A stretch of DNA of 64,000 nucleotides from Terriglobales bacterium. Its GTDB lineage: Bacteria; Acidobacteriota; Terriglobia; Terriglobales; Acidobacteriaceae. Each line of letters begins with the position of its first letter. The first letter of the stretch is position 1. A program made the translations under genes and the position numbers. Positions 52,319 through 60,250 of this stretch are shown one piece after another. The stretch covers positions 44,882 through 108,881 of the forward strand of contig DASRFG010000015.1 in the NCBI GenBank assembly GCA_035651655.1. Reading direction: 5' to 3'. The notes beneath the pieces were generated by a model that was given only the letters and a program-made list of their open reading frames with translations, was not told where the DNA came from and searched no databases.

Positions 52319-52942
52319 TTAGTCCGCACTCCTTGTGGTCGCAGTTCTCTTGCTTCGGCCCACCTGATGCCCATTCGTTGGAGCCGCGAGCAACTGGCCA
52401 TTTTTGCGGATGAACTTTCTGCCGCACCCGCAAGCCAGGCGAGTCCGCAGTATCTCCCCGCATTCGCACATGTATCCAACCTTACGAGCCGGCACGCCCA
52501 CAACCATGGCGTAGTCTTCCACGTCGCGAGTGACAACCGCCCCCGCCGCGACGAATGCGTGACGTCCAATCGTATTGCCACAAACAATGGTCGCGTTGGC
52601 CCCGATCGAAGCACCTTCGCGCACTCGCGTGGGCAAGAATTCTTCCCTACCCTTGCGGACGGTGGCGCGCGGGTTCTTATCGTTAGTGAAAACTGCATTC
52701 GGGCCGACAAATACTCCGTTCTCCAGCACGACCCCATCCCACAGCGCAACCCCATTCTTTATGGTGACGTGATCGCCCACTTCAACATTGGATTCAACGA
52801 AGACGTGGTCGCAAAGGTTGCATTCCTTGCCGACACGCGCCCCTTCCAGCACATGGGCGAAGGCCCAAATGCGCGTGCCTTCCCCGATCTCCACGGACTC
52901 GACCAGGGCTTGCGGGTGTTTGAAATATTTTGCGTTGGACAT
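52319..52942 (-). CDS. UDP-amino-sugar N-acetyltransferase (WbpD/WlbB-like)
   Basis: A 207-residue left-handed beta-helix acetyltransferase. A longer frame is open to 53038, but that would overlap the preceding gene; the ATG at 52942 gives the classic MSNAKYFKHPQALVES start. Hexapeptides run from EIGEGTRIWAF to ASIGANATIVCGNTIG, with the internal loop FTNDKNPRATVRKG. It ends in a CECG/CGCG zinc-ribbon-like tail. It would acetylate the 3-amino group made by the aminotransferase at 54369-55526, giving a 2,3-diacetamido uronate. It lies 23 nt after the polyprenyl glycosylphosphotransferase gene and abuts asnB copy 2. Confidence 0.87.
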   Translation of the reverse strand: MSNAKYFKHPQALVESVEIGEGTRIWAFAHVLEGARVGKECNLCDHVFVESNVEVGDHVTIKNGVALWDGVVLENGVFVGPNAVFTNDKNPRATVRKGREEFLPTRVREGASIGANATIVCGNTIGRHAFVAAGAVVTRDVEDYAMVVGVPARKVGYMCECGEILRTRLACGCGRKFIRKNGQLLAAPTNGHQVGRSKRTATTRSAD

Positions 52943-52965
52943 CTGCAGGTTTGACTCCCCAGGGT

Positions 52966-54387
52966 CTAGTAGCCGGTACCGCGCAGCACCGCTGGAATGG
53001 TACGCGCGAGCAAGCGGAAATCCTCGACTGGCGACCAATTGCGTATGTACTGAATATCAAGTTTTACCATCTCGTTGAATGACAGCCGATTGCGACCGGC
53101 AACTTGCCAAGCTCCAGTAAGGCCCGGGGGCGCTCCGAATCGCTCCTTGTGCCAATCCTGATAGCGTTCCACTTCGTAGGGCATCGCCGGGCGCGGGCCA
53201 ACCAGGCTCATCTCAAGTTTGAGCACATTAAAAATCTGTGGTAGTTCGTCCAAACTGTAACGTCGCAGAACGCGTCCCACGCGCGTAATGCGTTTGTCGT
53301 CCGTGATCTTAAAGACTTTGGGTCGTGACTCTGCGGTAGCGTAGGACTGGTCCTGCATCCATTTTTGGACGTAGTCACGATGGCTAGTGTCCTTCGCGTC
53401 AACGTACATGGTCCGAAACTTGTAAAAGTTAAATACTTTTCCTTTATAGCCAACCCGCCGCTGCACCAGGATCGCCCCGCCCTTGGAATCCAACCGAATC
53501 GCGAGCCAGATGACCAGCATTGCTGGAGCAGCACACATGAGCAGAATGCAGCCCAGTAGAAAATCCATACAATGCTTGATAAAGAGATTGAAACCTGAGA
53601 ACGCGGACGGCTTCATTCCGACCAGTGGCAGGTCGCCGACGACTTGAGTGCACACACCGATGTCATCGAGGTTCTCCAAATGAGGCACGAACTGCCAAGG
53701 CAGCTGTCTTTGTTGGCAAACTTCACGCATGGCGGCGAGGTGTTCCGTTGATCTGCCATCCATGGCCACAACCACCTCGTGAGGATCACAGTTATCCAAA
53801 TGGGTGATGAATTGAGAGATGTCTACACCGCTGCAACATCCGGCATCGGCTGGCTGGAGTTCGAAACGATACAGCCGGTAACCGTTGCGCGCCGCAAAAC
53901 TCTGCTCCAGGCGAGACGCTGCATTCCCCTGCCCAACAATCAACACTCGAAGATGAGGCATGGAACCAGCCAAGCGCAGAACTAAGGGCGTGATGACGCG
54001 ACGGAAGATCAGCGCCACTGTTACGGTAATGGGAACGAAAGCTACAACTAGCGCCTTGGACAGGGTCGTCTCGTGAATCGCCAAAATCGGCCAGGCTATC
54101 AGTGTGAACAGCATGCCGGCGCGAACCACCTTGTATAGCTGTGAAGGCCGTGCCAGGGAAAATTCATAAGCTCGCGCCAAAGTCAGAGTGCCCGACCACA
54201 GCACGAGAAAGCTGATGAGCAATGCCGCGCCCGACCACGTGTGCAAAAATGCTGGGCCTGAGGGTAACGGCAACACCCCTAGCCTCAAGCACAGCACAAC
54301 TGAAACCATAAAAGCCAACAGGTCGCTGACTCGTAAAGCCCTCTGATGATCGCGCTCGGCTGTGTAGATCATTGGGTTTCCAAACAC
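52966..54387 (-). CDS. Polyprenyl glycosylphosphotransferase (initiating enzyme, WbaP/WcaJ type)
   Basis: A 473-residue inner-membrane enzyme that starts the repeat unit by moving a sugar-1-phosphate from a UDP-sugar to undecaprenyl phosphate. Four membrane helices (residues 22-136) are followed by a Rossmann-like CoA_binding_3 domain (LRVLIVGQGNAAS, near 146), a re-entrant hydrophobic segment (270-297), and the catalytic Bac_transf domain. Motifs: VQRRVGYKG, FYKFRTM (321-327), SLDELPQ (378-384), LVGPRP (395-400). The first sugar is not readable. Its start overlaps the DegT aminotransferase gene by 19 nt. Confidence 0.92.
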   Translation of the reverse strand: MFGNPMIYTAERDHQRALRVSDLLAFMVSVVLCLRLGVLPLPSGPAFLHTWSGAALLISFLVLWSGTLTLARAYEFSLARPSQLYKVVRAGMLFTLIAWPILAIHETTLSKALVVAFVPITVTVALIFRRVITPLVLRLAGSMPHLRVLIVGQGNAASRLEQSFAARNGYRLYRFELQPADAGCCSGVDISQFITHLDNCDPHEVVVAMDGRSTEHLAAMREVCQQRQLPWQFVPHLENLDDIGVCTQVVGDLPLVGMKPSAFSGFNLFIKHCMDFLLGCILLMCAAPAMLVIWLAIRLDSKGGAILVQRRVGYKGKVFNFYKFRTMYVDAKDTSHRDYVQKWMQDQSYATAESRPKVFKITDDKRITRVGRVLRRYSLDELPQIFNVLKLEMSLVGPRPAMPYEVERYQDWHKERFGAPPGLTGAWQVAGRNRLSFNEMVKLDIQYIRNWSPVEDFRLLARTIPAVLRGTGY

Positions 54388-55526
54388 ACTTCCTGCAGCT
54401 TCTCTGCCACGTAGCTCACTTCCTCATCTTCGAGTTCCGGGAACATCGGCAAAGAAAGGATGGTTGATGCGCAGCTCTCGGTTTGTTCAAAATCACCCGC
54501 GTGGTATCCAAGATATGCCAGCGCCGGTTGAAGGTGGAGAGGCACTGGGTAATGAATCCCGCAACCGATACCCATGTCGCTCAGCATCGTGCGCACCCGC
54601 TCGCGGTTGGAGATACGGACAACGTAGAGGTGATATGCATGTCCGCGGCCCGGCAGCTCGAGAGGTAAGGTCAACTGAGGCGTGTCCTTCAGAGCTGCCC
54701 CATAGAGTTGAGCAATCTCGCGACGGCGCTCGACCCAAGCATCGAGATAGCGGAGTTTCACGCTCAGGACAGCCGCCTGCAGAGCTGCCAGACGATGGTT
54801 GTGACCAACAATTTCATGGACATATTTGGTGCGGCTGCCATGCTCACGCAGCAGGCGAATCTTATCCATCAACTTGTCATCATTTGTGGTGACCGCCCCA
54901 CCCTCTCCATAAGCCCCGAGGTTCTTAGCGGGATAGAAGCTGAAGCAGGTGGGATGGCCCAGGCCACCGATCTTGCGCCCGTCGAGCGTAGCCCCATGCG
55001 CCTGACAGGCATCTTCGACAAGGTGAAGGTTATGCTCGCGCGCAATGGAGGCAATCTCCGTCAACTCTGCGGGTTGGCCGTAGAGATCTACAGCGATCAC
55101 CGCACGCGTGCGACTGGTGATGTATTTCGGAATTTCGTTGGGATTGAGATTGAACGAAATTGGGTCAATGTCGGCAAATACCGGCCGCGCGCCCGCGAAG
55201 ATAACGGCTTCCGCGGTAGCAATAAATGTGTTTGCCGGCAGAATGACCTCATCCCCCTGGCCCACTCCTAAAGCCCGCAAGGTGAGTTCCAATGCAGAGG
55301 TGCCCGAGCTCACCCCAATGCAGTGCTTTGCTCCAACGTAGCCAGCAAAGCTCTCTTCGAATACACCCACGTAGGGGTCGCCCACGAAGGCGCCGCGCTC
55401 AATTACCTCACCGACAACTTCGTCAATTTCTGGCTTGATTGACTGGTACTGGCGGCGCAAGTCTACAAAAGGAATACTTTCGTATGTGCGAGGCTCTATC
55501 TGATGAGTAGCTCTGGAGGTTGCCAA
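54369..55526 (-). CDS. UDP-keto-sugar aminotransferase (WbpE/WlbC-like, DegT family)
   Basis: A 385-residue PLP enzyme. A short N-terminus leads to IPFVDLRRQYQSIKPEI, as in WbpE/WlbC. The SSGTSALELTLRAL phosphate site and EDACQAHGA are present, and the PLP lysine lies in SFYPAKNLGAYGEGGA. It is expected to aminate the C3 keto group of UDP-GlcNAc-3-keto-uronate made by the Gfo/Idh enzyme encoded just upstream at 55588, with glutamate as donor. The product would be acetylated by the enzyme at 52319. It overlaps the start of the polyprenyl transferase gene. Confidence 0.9.
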   Translation of the reverse strand: MATSRATHQIEPRTYESIPFVDLRRQYQSIKPEIDEVVGEVIERGAFVGDPYVGVFEESFAGYVGAKHCIGVSSGTSALELTLRALGVGQGDEVILPANTFIATAEAVIFAGARPVFADIDPISFNLNPNEIPKYITSRTRAVIAVDLYGQPAELTEIASIAREHNLHLVEDACQAHGATLDGRKIGGLGHPTCFSFYPAKNLGAYGEGGAVTTNDDKLMDKIRLLREHGSRTKYVHEIVGHNHRLAALQAAVLSVKLRYLDAWVERRREIAQLYGAALKDTPQLTLPLELPGRGHAYHLYVVRISNRERVRTMLSDMGIGCGIHYPVPLHLQPALAYLGYHAGDFEQTESCASTILSLPMFPELEDEEVSYVAEKLQEVCLETQ

Positions 55527-55587
55527 GGATAGTTCTCCTGAAATTGATCAGTTAATTTGCCGGGGGAGGCTACAAGCCGAGGACTGC

Positions 55588-56637
55588 TTAAGCGGAAATA
55601 CCCACTGCAGCGGGTGGTGTTTGGGCCTGGTCATCGTCGGCCTCGGGTATATCAACAAACTTGCCATTGTTATGCATGGACTCGGATGCCGCTTCCAGAG
55701 CTTGCACTACCGCGTGCCCCATGTCGGCGCCGGTTTCGGGCGCAATTCCTTTTTCCAGACAATCCAGGAAGTGGTTTGCCTCGATGAGCAGCGGCTCAGT
55801 GGTATCCACCTTCGGACAAATTACTTCGCCGGTGCGGTAGGTCAACTGGTATTCCCCGAAAGTCTCGGGATCCTTCAAGTGAACGCCCTTATCGTACAAC
55901 TTCACCTTTTCATCAAAGTTCGTGTCGTCATAGACAACCATGCTCTTGCTGCCAACCAGCACAGTCCGCCGCAACTTGCGCGGCGCGAGCCAGCTGATCT
56001 CGATGTTGGCGAGAAACCCGGAGGGGAAGCGATAGTGAATGCTAGCTACGTCGTGCATAGGTCCGACGCATGCACGACCCACCGCTGAGACACGGCACGG
56101 CCGTTCTTCGAGCCAATACAGCAATATCGAAAGATCATGGGGTCCGAGGTCCCAAAGAACATCCACATCTTTCTGGTGAATGCCAAGGTTCACGCGGGAG
56201 GAGCTGAGAAAATACAGCCGGCCCATGTGTCCCGACTTGATGTACTCCCTGACCTTGCGCACCGGTGGGCTGTAGACAAAAGTATGGCCCACCATCAGCG
56301 TCAAGCCTTTGGCAGCAGCAATTTCGCCCAATTCCTTGGACTCACTGGAACGCATTGCCAACGGCTTTTCCACCATAACCGACTTGCCGGCGAGCAACGC
56401 TTTCTTGGCAATGTGATAATGCGTGCTCACCGGAGTTGCGATTACCAGCGCATCACTGGCTTCCATAAGCTCATCCATCGAGTCAAATGGAGTCACGGAG
56501 GGAAAACGGCAGGCCAATTTGGCCAGTGCTTGACGGCTTTTGTCAAAGCACATTATCCGATCGCAACGATTGGTTTCTACGAATGCACGGACTAGATTCG
56601 GACCCCAGTACCCACACCCTACCACGCCGATATTCAA
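55588..56637 (-). CDS. Gfo/Idh/MocA dehydrogenase of the UDP-amino-uronate pathway (WbpB/WlbA role)
   Basis: A 349-residue NAD-dependent enzyme starting MNIGVVGCGYWGPNLVRAF. The EKPLA motif carries the catalytic Lys, and GHTFVYSPPVRK and the WDLGPHDLSILLYWL active-site stretch are conserved. This 'GCGYWGPN' subfamily commonly lies next to WlbB- and WlbC-like genes and to a UDP-GlcNAc 6-dehydrogenase, as here. It would oxidise C3 of UDP-GlcNAcA before transamination. It is separated from the 6-dehydrogenase gene by 93 nt, which contain a short imperfect palindrome around CAATTG, and from the aminotransferase gene by 61 nt. Confidence 0.85.
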   Translation of the reverse strand: MNIGVVGCGYWGPNLVRAFVETNRCDRIMCFDKSRQALAKLACRFPSVTPFDSMDELMEASDALVIATPVSTHYHIAKKALLAGKSVMVEKPLAMRSSESKELGEIAAAKGLTLMVGHTFVYSPPVRKVREYIKSGHMGRLYFLSSSRVNLGIHQKDVDVLWDLGPHDLSILLYWLEERPCRVSAVGRACVGPMHDVASIHYRFPSGFLANIEISWLAPRKLRRTVLVGSKSMVVYDDTNFDEKVKLYDKGVHLKDPETFGEYQLTYRTGEVICPKVDTTEPLLIEANHFLDCLEKGIAPETGADMGHAVVQALEAASESMHNNGKFVDIPEADDDQAQTPPAAVGISA

Positions 56638-56730
56638 GAGACACCTCGGTTAGCCGGCAATTGTCGGCGATTTACAGGTAAAAAGAATTAACGACGGAGC
56701 TTCACCAAGTGAAAACATTGTTAACGAAGG

Positions 56731-58095
56731 TCAGCAGCGTACGATTTTTGAAGACGTGAGACCACGAGTCGCATTTCTGGTATCCACCACCAGCTGGGAC
56801 TCGCGCACAATTTCGGCGAAATCGTAATCGGAATGGTCGGTAACGATCAGCACGCAATCAAACTGCCCCAGGTTCTCGAGTTCCGTTCGCTTCAGCTGTA
56901 GATCGTACTTGCGCCCACGGCCCACAAATGGGAAATACGGGTCGTTGTAACTGACCTGGGCGCCGGCCTTCTGCAGGAGTTCGATGATGGTCAAAGAAGG
57001 TGATTCCCGTAAGTCGTCGATGTCCTTTTTGTAAGCGACTCCAAGCACCAGGACCTTGGAGCCGTTCACTGACTTCTTTTGCGCATTAAGCGCCTCAGAG
57101 ACCGAACGCAAAACGTGGTACGGCATGGCAGTATTGATTTCCCCTGCCAGCTCAATGAAGCGCGTCTGAAAGTCAAATTCCTTCGCCTTCCACGACAAGT
57201 AGAAGGGATCGACGGGAATGCAGTGTCCGCCCAATCCGGGCCCCGGATAGAACGGCTGGAATCCGAATGGTTTGGTTGACGCTGCTTCGATTACTTCCCA
57301 GATGTCTACTCCCATGCGCAAGCACAGCAATTTCAGTTCGTTCACCAATGCGATGTTGACGCAACGATAGATGTTCTCCAGCAACTTGGTCATTTCGGCC
57401 GCTGCCGGAGTGGAAACCCGCACTACACGGTTAAAAATCGACTTGTAGAGCGCGAGGGCAGCGGCTGATGCCTGCTCATCAAGTCCTCCCACAACCTTGG
57501 GGATGTCGCGGCGGGCAACGCTATCGTTGCCTGGATCCTCGCGTTCAGGCGAAAACGCAAGATAGAACTCGTCTGCTGTTTCCGGAGACGACGCTTTGCG
57601 GGCGGCTGTCAATCCGCTTCGGTTCTTGCCTTCCAATATGGGGAGGACGATTTCCTCAGTGGTGCCGGGATACGTGGTGCTCTCCAGCACAATCAACTGA
57701 CCGGCACGCAAGTTAGGCGCGATCGCTTCAACTGTGGTGGTGATGTAGCTGAGATCGGGTTCGCGGTATTCGTTCAGAGGAGTGGGAACGCAGATAATAA
57801 CTGCGTCCATTTCTCCCAGCCGAGTGAAATCGGAGGTAGCGGAAAACCCGTGGCCCTGCGCTTGTTGAATCTGGGTGCCGGGGACTCTGCAGATATAAGA
57901 ACCGCCCTGGTTCAGCGTATCCACTTTCTTGATGTCAATGTCGAATCCAGTGACCCGAAATCTCTCTTCGCTGAATAAAAGCGCCAGCGGAAGTCCCACA
58001 TATCCCAGACCAATTATGCCTACTCGTGCGGTGCGGGATTCAATTTTGAGCTTGAGTTGATCAACTGACGAAACCTGCAAAAGCTGGGTAGCCAT
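56731..58095 (-). CDS. UDP-N-acetyl-hexosamine 6-dehydrogenase (WbpA-like)
   Basis: A 454-residue nucleotide-sugar dehydrogenase. The NAD motif GIIGLGYVGLPLAL lies at 27-40, LESTTYPGTTEE near 138 and SPEREDPGN near 182. The catalytic Cys292 sits in GGHCIPVDPFYL, and the C-terminal UDP-binding domain contains GVAYKKDIDDLRESP. It makes a UDP-N-acetyl-hexosaminuronate by four-electron oxidation at C6. This is the entry step to the UDP-ManNAc3NAcA route that the following genes appear to complete. UDP-GlcNAc versus UDP-ManNAc as substrate cannot be decided by eye, and two 2-epimerases are available in the operon. It is the second gene after the antiterminator. Confidence 0.9.
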   Translation of the reverse strand: MATQLLQVSSVDQLKLKIESRTARVGIIGLGYVGLPLALLFSEERFRVTGFDIDIKKVDTLNQGGSYICRVPGTQIQQAQGHGFSATSDFTRLGEMDAVIICVPTPLNEYREPDLSYITTTVEAIAPNLRAGQLIVLESTTYPGTTEEIVLPILEGKNRSGLTAARKASSPETADEFYLAFSPEREDPGNDSVARRDIPKVVGGLDEQASAAALALYKSIFNRVVRVSTPAAAEMTKLLENIYRCVNIALVNELKLLCLRMGVDIWEVIEAASTKPFGFQPFYPGPGLGGHCIPVDPFYLSWKAKEFDFQTRFIELAGEINTAMPYHVLRSVSEALNAQKKSVNGSKVLVLGVAYKKDIDDLRESPSLTIIELLQKAGAQVSYNDPYFPFVGRGRKYDLQLKRTELENLGQFDCVLIVTDHSDYDFAEIVRESQLVVDTRNATRGLTSSKIVRC

Positions 58096-58196
58096 GATTT
58101 TCCTCTGAATGGGTTAAAGGTCGTTGCGAATGGATCGAGCACAGATACGAAAAGCGAAAGCGCTATTCAAAACCGCGTCTGGCGAGAGCAGCGATG

Positions 58197-58769
58197 TCAA
58201 ACGGGCCGTACATCGTATCCTTCGATGGTTAAAGCCAGGGAACGTTGAATCGCGTCAATGGAGATCACCAGCCGACGGGAACCATGTAGTGCAGTCAAAA
58301 TTCCTTCAATTCCGTCCATCGGCCCCCCGTGGACGCGTACGCGTTGGCCAACTTTCAAAAACGGGATGGCTGTGAATTCAGCCTTGCCGGCCAAAATCGT
58401 ACGAACCTCTTCGATTTGTCGCTCGGGGATGGGCGCCCCTTTGCCATGATCTCCCACTAATCCGATCACGCCGGGCGTCTGGAACAACATCAGGCGAATG
58501 TCGGAAGCCGAGCTGAGTTGCACAAAAAGATATCCCGGGAACAATGGGACTTCAACTTTCTTGCGGCGGTCACTCCATTGATGCACCTGTTCCACCAGAG
58601 GCAAGAAAGCTGAAAATCCTTTCTCCTGTAAGGCGGATGCGATTTTCTTTTCATGCCGGGACCGGGAGTGGATGGCGAACCAGCGCATGGGGGCCGGAGA
58701 GGTCGTGCTTGCAGTCGTTGAGGAACTCGCTGCCTGATTGATGATCGCGAGTTGAACACAGCTACTCAT
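58197..58769 (-). CDS. UpxY-family NusG-like transcription antiterminator
   Basis: A 190-residue protein of the NusG/RfaH superfamily. A 27-residue leader precedes the NGN domain (MRWFAIHSRSRHEKKIASAL, with the VEVPLFPGYLFVQL signature, residues about 28-115), and a KOW domain follows (VGQRVRVHGGPMDGIEGILT, about 137-190). UpxY and RfaH bind paused RNA polymerase in the leader and suppress termination across long polysaccharide operons. The gene is the first of the minus-strand run, as upxY genes are in capsule operons of Bacteroides. GAGG lies 8 nt before the ATG. The leader upstream carries two inverted repeats and a sigma-54 promoter. Confidence 0.9.
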   Translation of the reverse strand: MSSCVQLAIINQAASSSTTASTTSPAPMRWFAIHSRSRHEKKIASALQEKGFSAFLPLVEQVHQWSDRRKKVEVPLFPGYLFVQLSSASDIRLMLFQTPGVIGLVGDHGKGAPIPERQIEEVRTILAGKAEFTAIPFLKVGQRVRVHGGPMDGIEGILTALHGSRRLVISIDAIQRSLALTIEGYDVRPV

Positions 58770-58784
58770 AGCTTCGCCCTCTGA

Positions 58785-58797
58785 GTCCCATTGGGAC
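58785..58797 (-). repeat. Leader hairpin directly before upxY
   Basis: GTCCCA-T-TGGGAC, a 13-base inverted repeat with 6-bp perfect arms, 16-28 nt upstream of the upxY start codon. The loop is a single base as drawn, so as RNA the innermost pair would open. It could be an antiterminator-recognition hairpin or a protein-binding site. Confidence 0.4.
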
Positions 58798-58876
58798 CCT
58801 TAAATTGACTCGAACTCGTAAACACCGTGCTCAATGGCAGTGCTTAACAGAGGGGAAGGAACACTAGATCGTTCGG

Positions 58877-58888
58877 CCAGTTCACTGG
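58877..58888 (-). repeat. Second inverted repeat in the upxY leader
   Basis: CCAGT-TC-ACTGG: perfect 5-bp arms with a 2-nt centre, about 110 nt downstream of the sigma-54 element and 108 nt before the upxY start. It is weak alone, but lies in the leader where an ops-like pause element would be expected. Confidence 0.3.
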
Positions 58889-58994
58889 ATCCTGTGCGGC
58901 GAGACAACGAAGGGACGCCGAGGCTCCTCGTATGCTTATGGACTGTTCTTGGGACGGCAAAACGACGCTGGACTCCACCCTCGGCACGGGATAC

Positions 58995-59010
58995 TGCAAG
59001 CTAGCTGCCA
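58995..59010 (-). promoter_or_regulatory. Sigma-54 (RpoN) promoter of the EPS operon
   Basis: On the minus strand TGGCAGCTAGCTTGCA matches the sigma-54 consensus TGGCACG-N4-TTGCW at every fixed base except the two after TGGCA. The invariant GG (59008-59009) and GC (58996-58997) are exactly 10 nt apart. The transcript would start near 58984 and run into upxY and the EPS genes. Enhancer-dependent RpoN control is known for XrtA-type EPS loci (PrsK/PrsR); the activator gene is not in this window. Confidence 0.75.
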
Positions 59011-59140
59011 GCAGCTCGGATGGGGGAAACCACTGAGGGAGAAATACTCCTGCTCTAACCCTATGAAAACAAGTTAAATAAGTAAACTTGAGGAAAACTC
59101 CGACTGTGACTCTGGTTTGGTAAATTCAAATCCCAAGGAG

Positions 59141-59150
59141 AGTTGCAACT
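59141..59150. repeat. Perfect palindrome AGTTGCAACT, possible activator site
   Basis: A 10-bp perfect palindrome about 130 bp upstream of the sigma-54 element, a usual distance for an enhancer-binding-protein site. A single copy of this sequence was noticed in the region. Confidence 0.35.
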
Positions 59151-59211
59151 TTTTGCACAGCATAAGCATTTTTTTTGGAGACTGGGGCCCTAGTTTTAAC
59201 AATTAAGTAAC

Positions 59212-59237
59212 CCTGAATCAGGCGTTTATAAAGCGCC
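59212..59237. repeat. Two adjoining inverted repeats upstream of the sigma-54 promoter
   Basis: CCTGA-A-TCAGG (59212-59222) runs directly into the near-palindrome GGCGTTTATAAAGCGCC (59221-59237). They lie 200-240 bp upstream of the sigma-54 element and about 200 bp upstream of rfbA, so they could serve either direction. The second repeat also contains a TATAAA stretch that could be a -10 box for rfbA, but no matching -35 is seen. Confidence 0.35.
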
Positions 59238-59439
59238 TTCAACTCGGGGGAAGGGGAGATCATGCAGCTGGACTTGTGCAAGAGGAGAGGTGACGTACGT
59301 AGGAATGACCTGGATTTTTGTCTCCCTAAATCAGGCACGCGGGATTGAGTTGCGGCTCACAACAAACGAATTTAGACTTGGTGAACACCGCACCGCGATA
59401 TAGGCAGCCCGCAGTCAACGGATCTCGGAGACGCATTGC

Positions 59440-60231
59440 ATGAAGGGTGTAGTTCTGGCAGGCGGTATAGGGTCGCGTCTTTTCCCCCTTACAAGGGTAA
59501 CCAACAAGCATCTTCTGCCGGTTTATAACCAGCCAATGGTCTTCTACCCAATCCAGGCTCTGGTGAATATCGGCGTAAGCGACATTCTTATCGTCACTGG
59601 TGGACACAGCGCAGGAGACTTCCTTCGCCTGCTGGCAAACGGCAAGGATTTCGGCCTCAAGCGCTTTAACTATGCCTATCAGGAAGGTGAAGGCGGTATT
59701 GCGGATGCCCTGCGACTTGCGGAACATTTTGCCGAAGGAGAGCAGGTTTGCGTAATTCTTGGCGACAACATTATCGAGAACAACGCTTGCGAGGCGGCGG
59801 AGCGATTTAGGAAACAAGAGACGGGCGCACACATTCTGCTGAAGGAAGTGCACGATCCCGAGCGCTTCGGCTGTCCGGAGATCGTCGGCGATCGCATCGT
59901 GCGCATCGAAGAGAAACCGAGGCGACCGCGATCGCGGTATGCGGTCACTGGAATTTATTTTTACGACAATTCAGTGTTTAAGAAAATACAGCGGTTGAAA
60001 CCTTCGGGACGCGGCGAGTTGGAGATCACCGACATCAACAACATGTACCTGGAAGAGGGAACTCTGACGTACAGTATTCTCGAGGGCTGGTGGACGGACG
60101 CGGGGACGTTTGAGTCGCTTCGCCGAGCGAGCAATCTGGTCGCCGAGACGTCAGCCAACAAGATGTTTACGCCGGATCCTCCTAAAACTCGTCTGCGGTC
60201 ACGCGGACGAAAGGTTGCGGTAGCCACCTAA
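59440..60231 (+). CDS. rfbA: Sugar-1-phosphate nucleotidyltransferase (RfbA-like)
   Basis: A 263-residue NTP-transferase that joins a nucleotide (probably dTTP) to glucose-1-phosphate. The N-terminal motif LAGGIGSRLFPLTRVTNKHLL holds the nucleotide-binding GG-x-G-x-R and Lys; VILGDNIIE is the metal-binding region, and EKPRRPRSRYAVTGIYFYD the sugar-binding region. It is shorter than typical RmlA (about 290 residues), lacking the C-terminal helical part that completes the regulatory site, as in the compact forms found in many phyla. It is followed 19 nt later by the rfbB-like gene. It is divergent from the EPS operon and shares its control region. Confidence 0.88.
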   Translation: MKGVVLAGGIGSRLFPLTRVTNKHLLPVYNQPMVFYPIQALVNIGVSDILIVTGGHSAGDFLRLLANGKDFGLKRFNYAYQEGEGGIADALRLAEHFAEGEQVCVILGDNIIENNACEAAERFRKQETGAHILLKEVHDPERFGCPEIVGDRIVRIEEKPRRPRSRYAVTGIYFYDNSVFKKIQRLKPSGRGELEITDINNMYLEEGTLTYSILEGWWTDAGTFESLRRASNLVAETSANKMFTPDPPKTRLRSRGRKVAVAT

Positions 60232-60250
60232 ACATCGGAGCTCGAGTCGC

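Larger units (their letters stand above)
58770..59439. other. Divergent control region of the EPS operon and rfbA
   Basis: 670 non-coding bases between upxY (minus) and the rfbA-like gene (plus). Reading on the minus strand it holds palindromic sites (59141-59150, 59212-59222, 59221-59237), a sigma-54 -24/-12 element (58995-59010) and a leader of about 215 nt with two hairpins. A Shine-Dalgarno-like GGAG precedes rfbA by 9 nt. Open frames here are short and overlap the control sites, so no gene is called. Its length and content fit an enhancer-dependent promoter plus an antiterminated leader. Confidence 0.7.

Noticed and set aside
11783..58769. Exosortase or PEP-CTERM target genes, searched because of the XrtA-like deacetylase half and RpoN promoter
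   Set aside because: None of the encoded proteins has exosortase membrane motifs, and no PEP-type C-terminal sorting signal was seen.
58995..59439. Riboswitch-like folding upstream of rfbA (for example a c-di-GMP aptamer)
   Set aside because: No conserved aptamer core of any class I know could be matched by eye.
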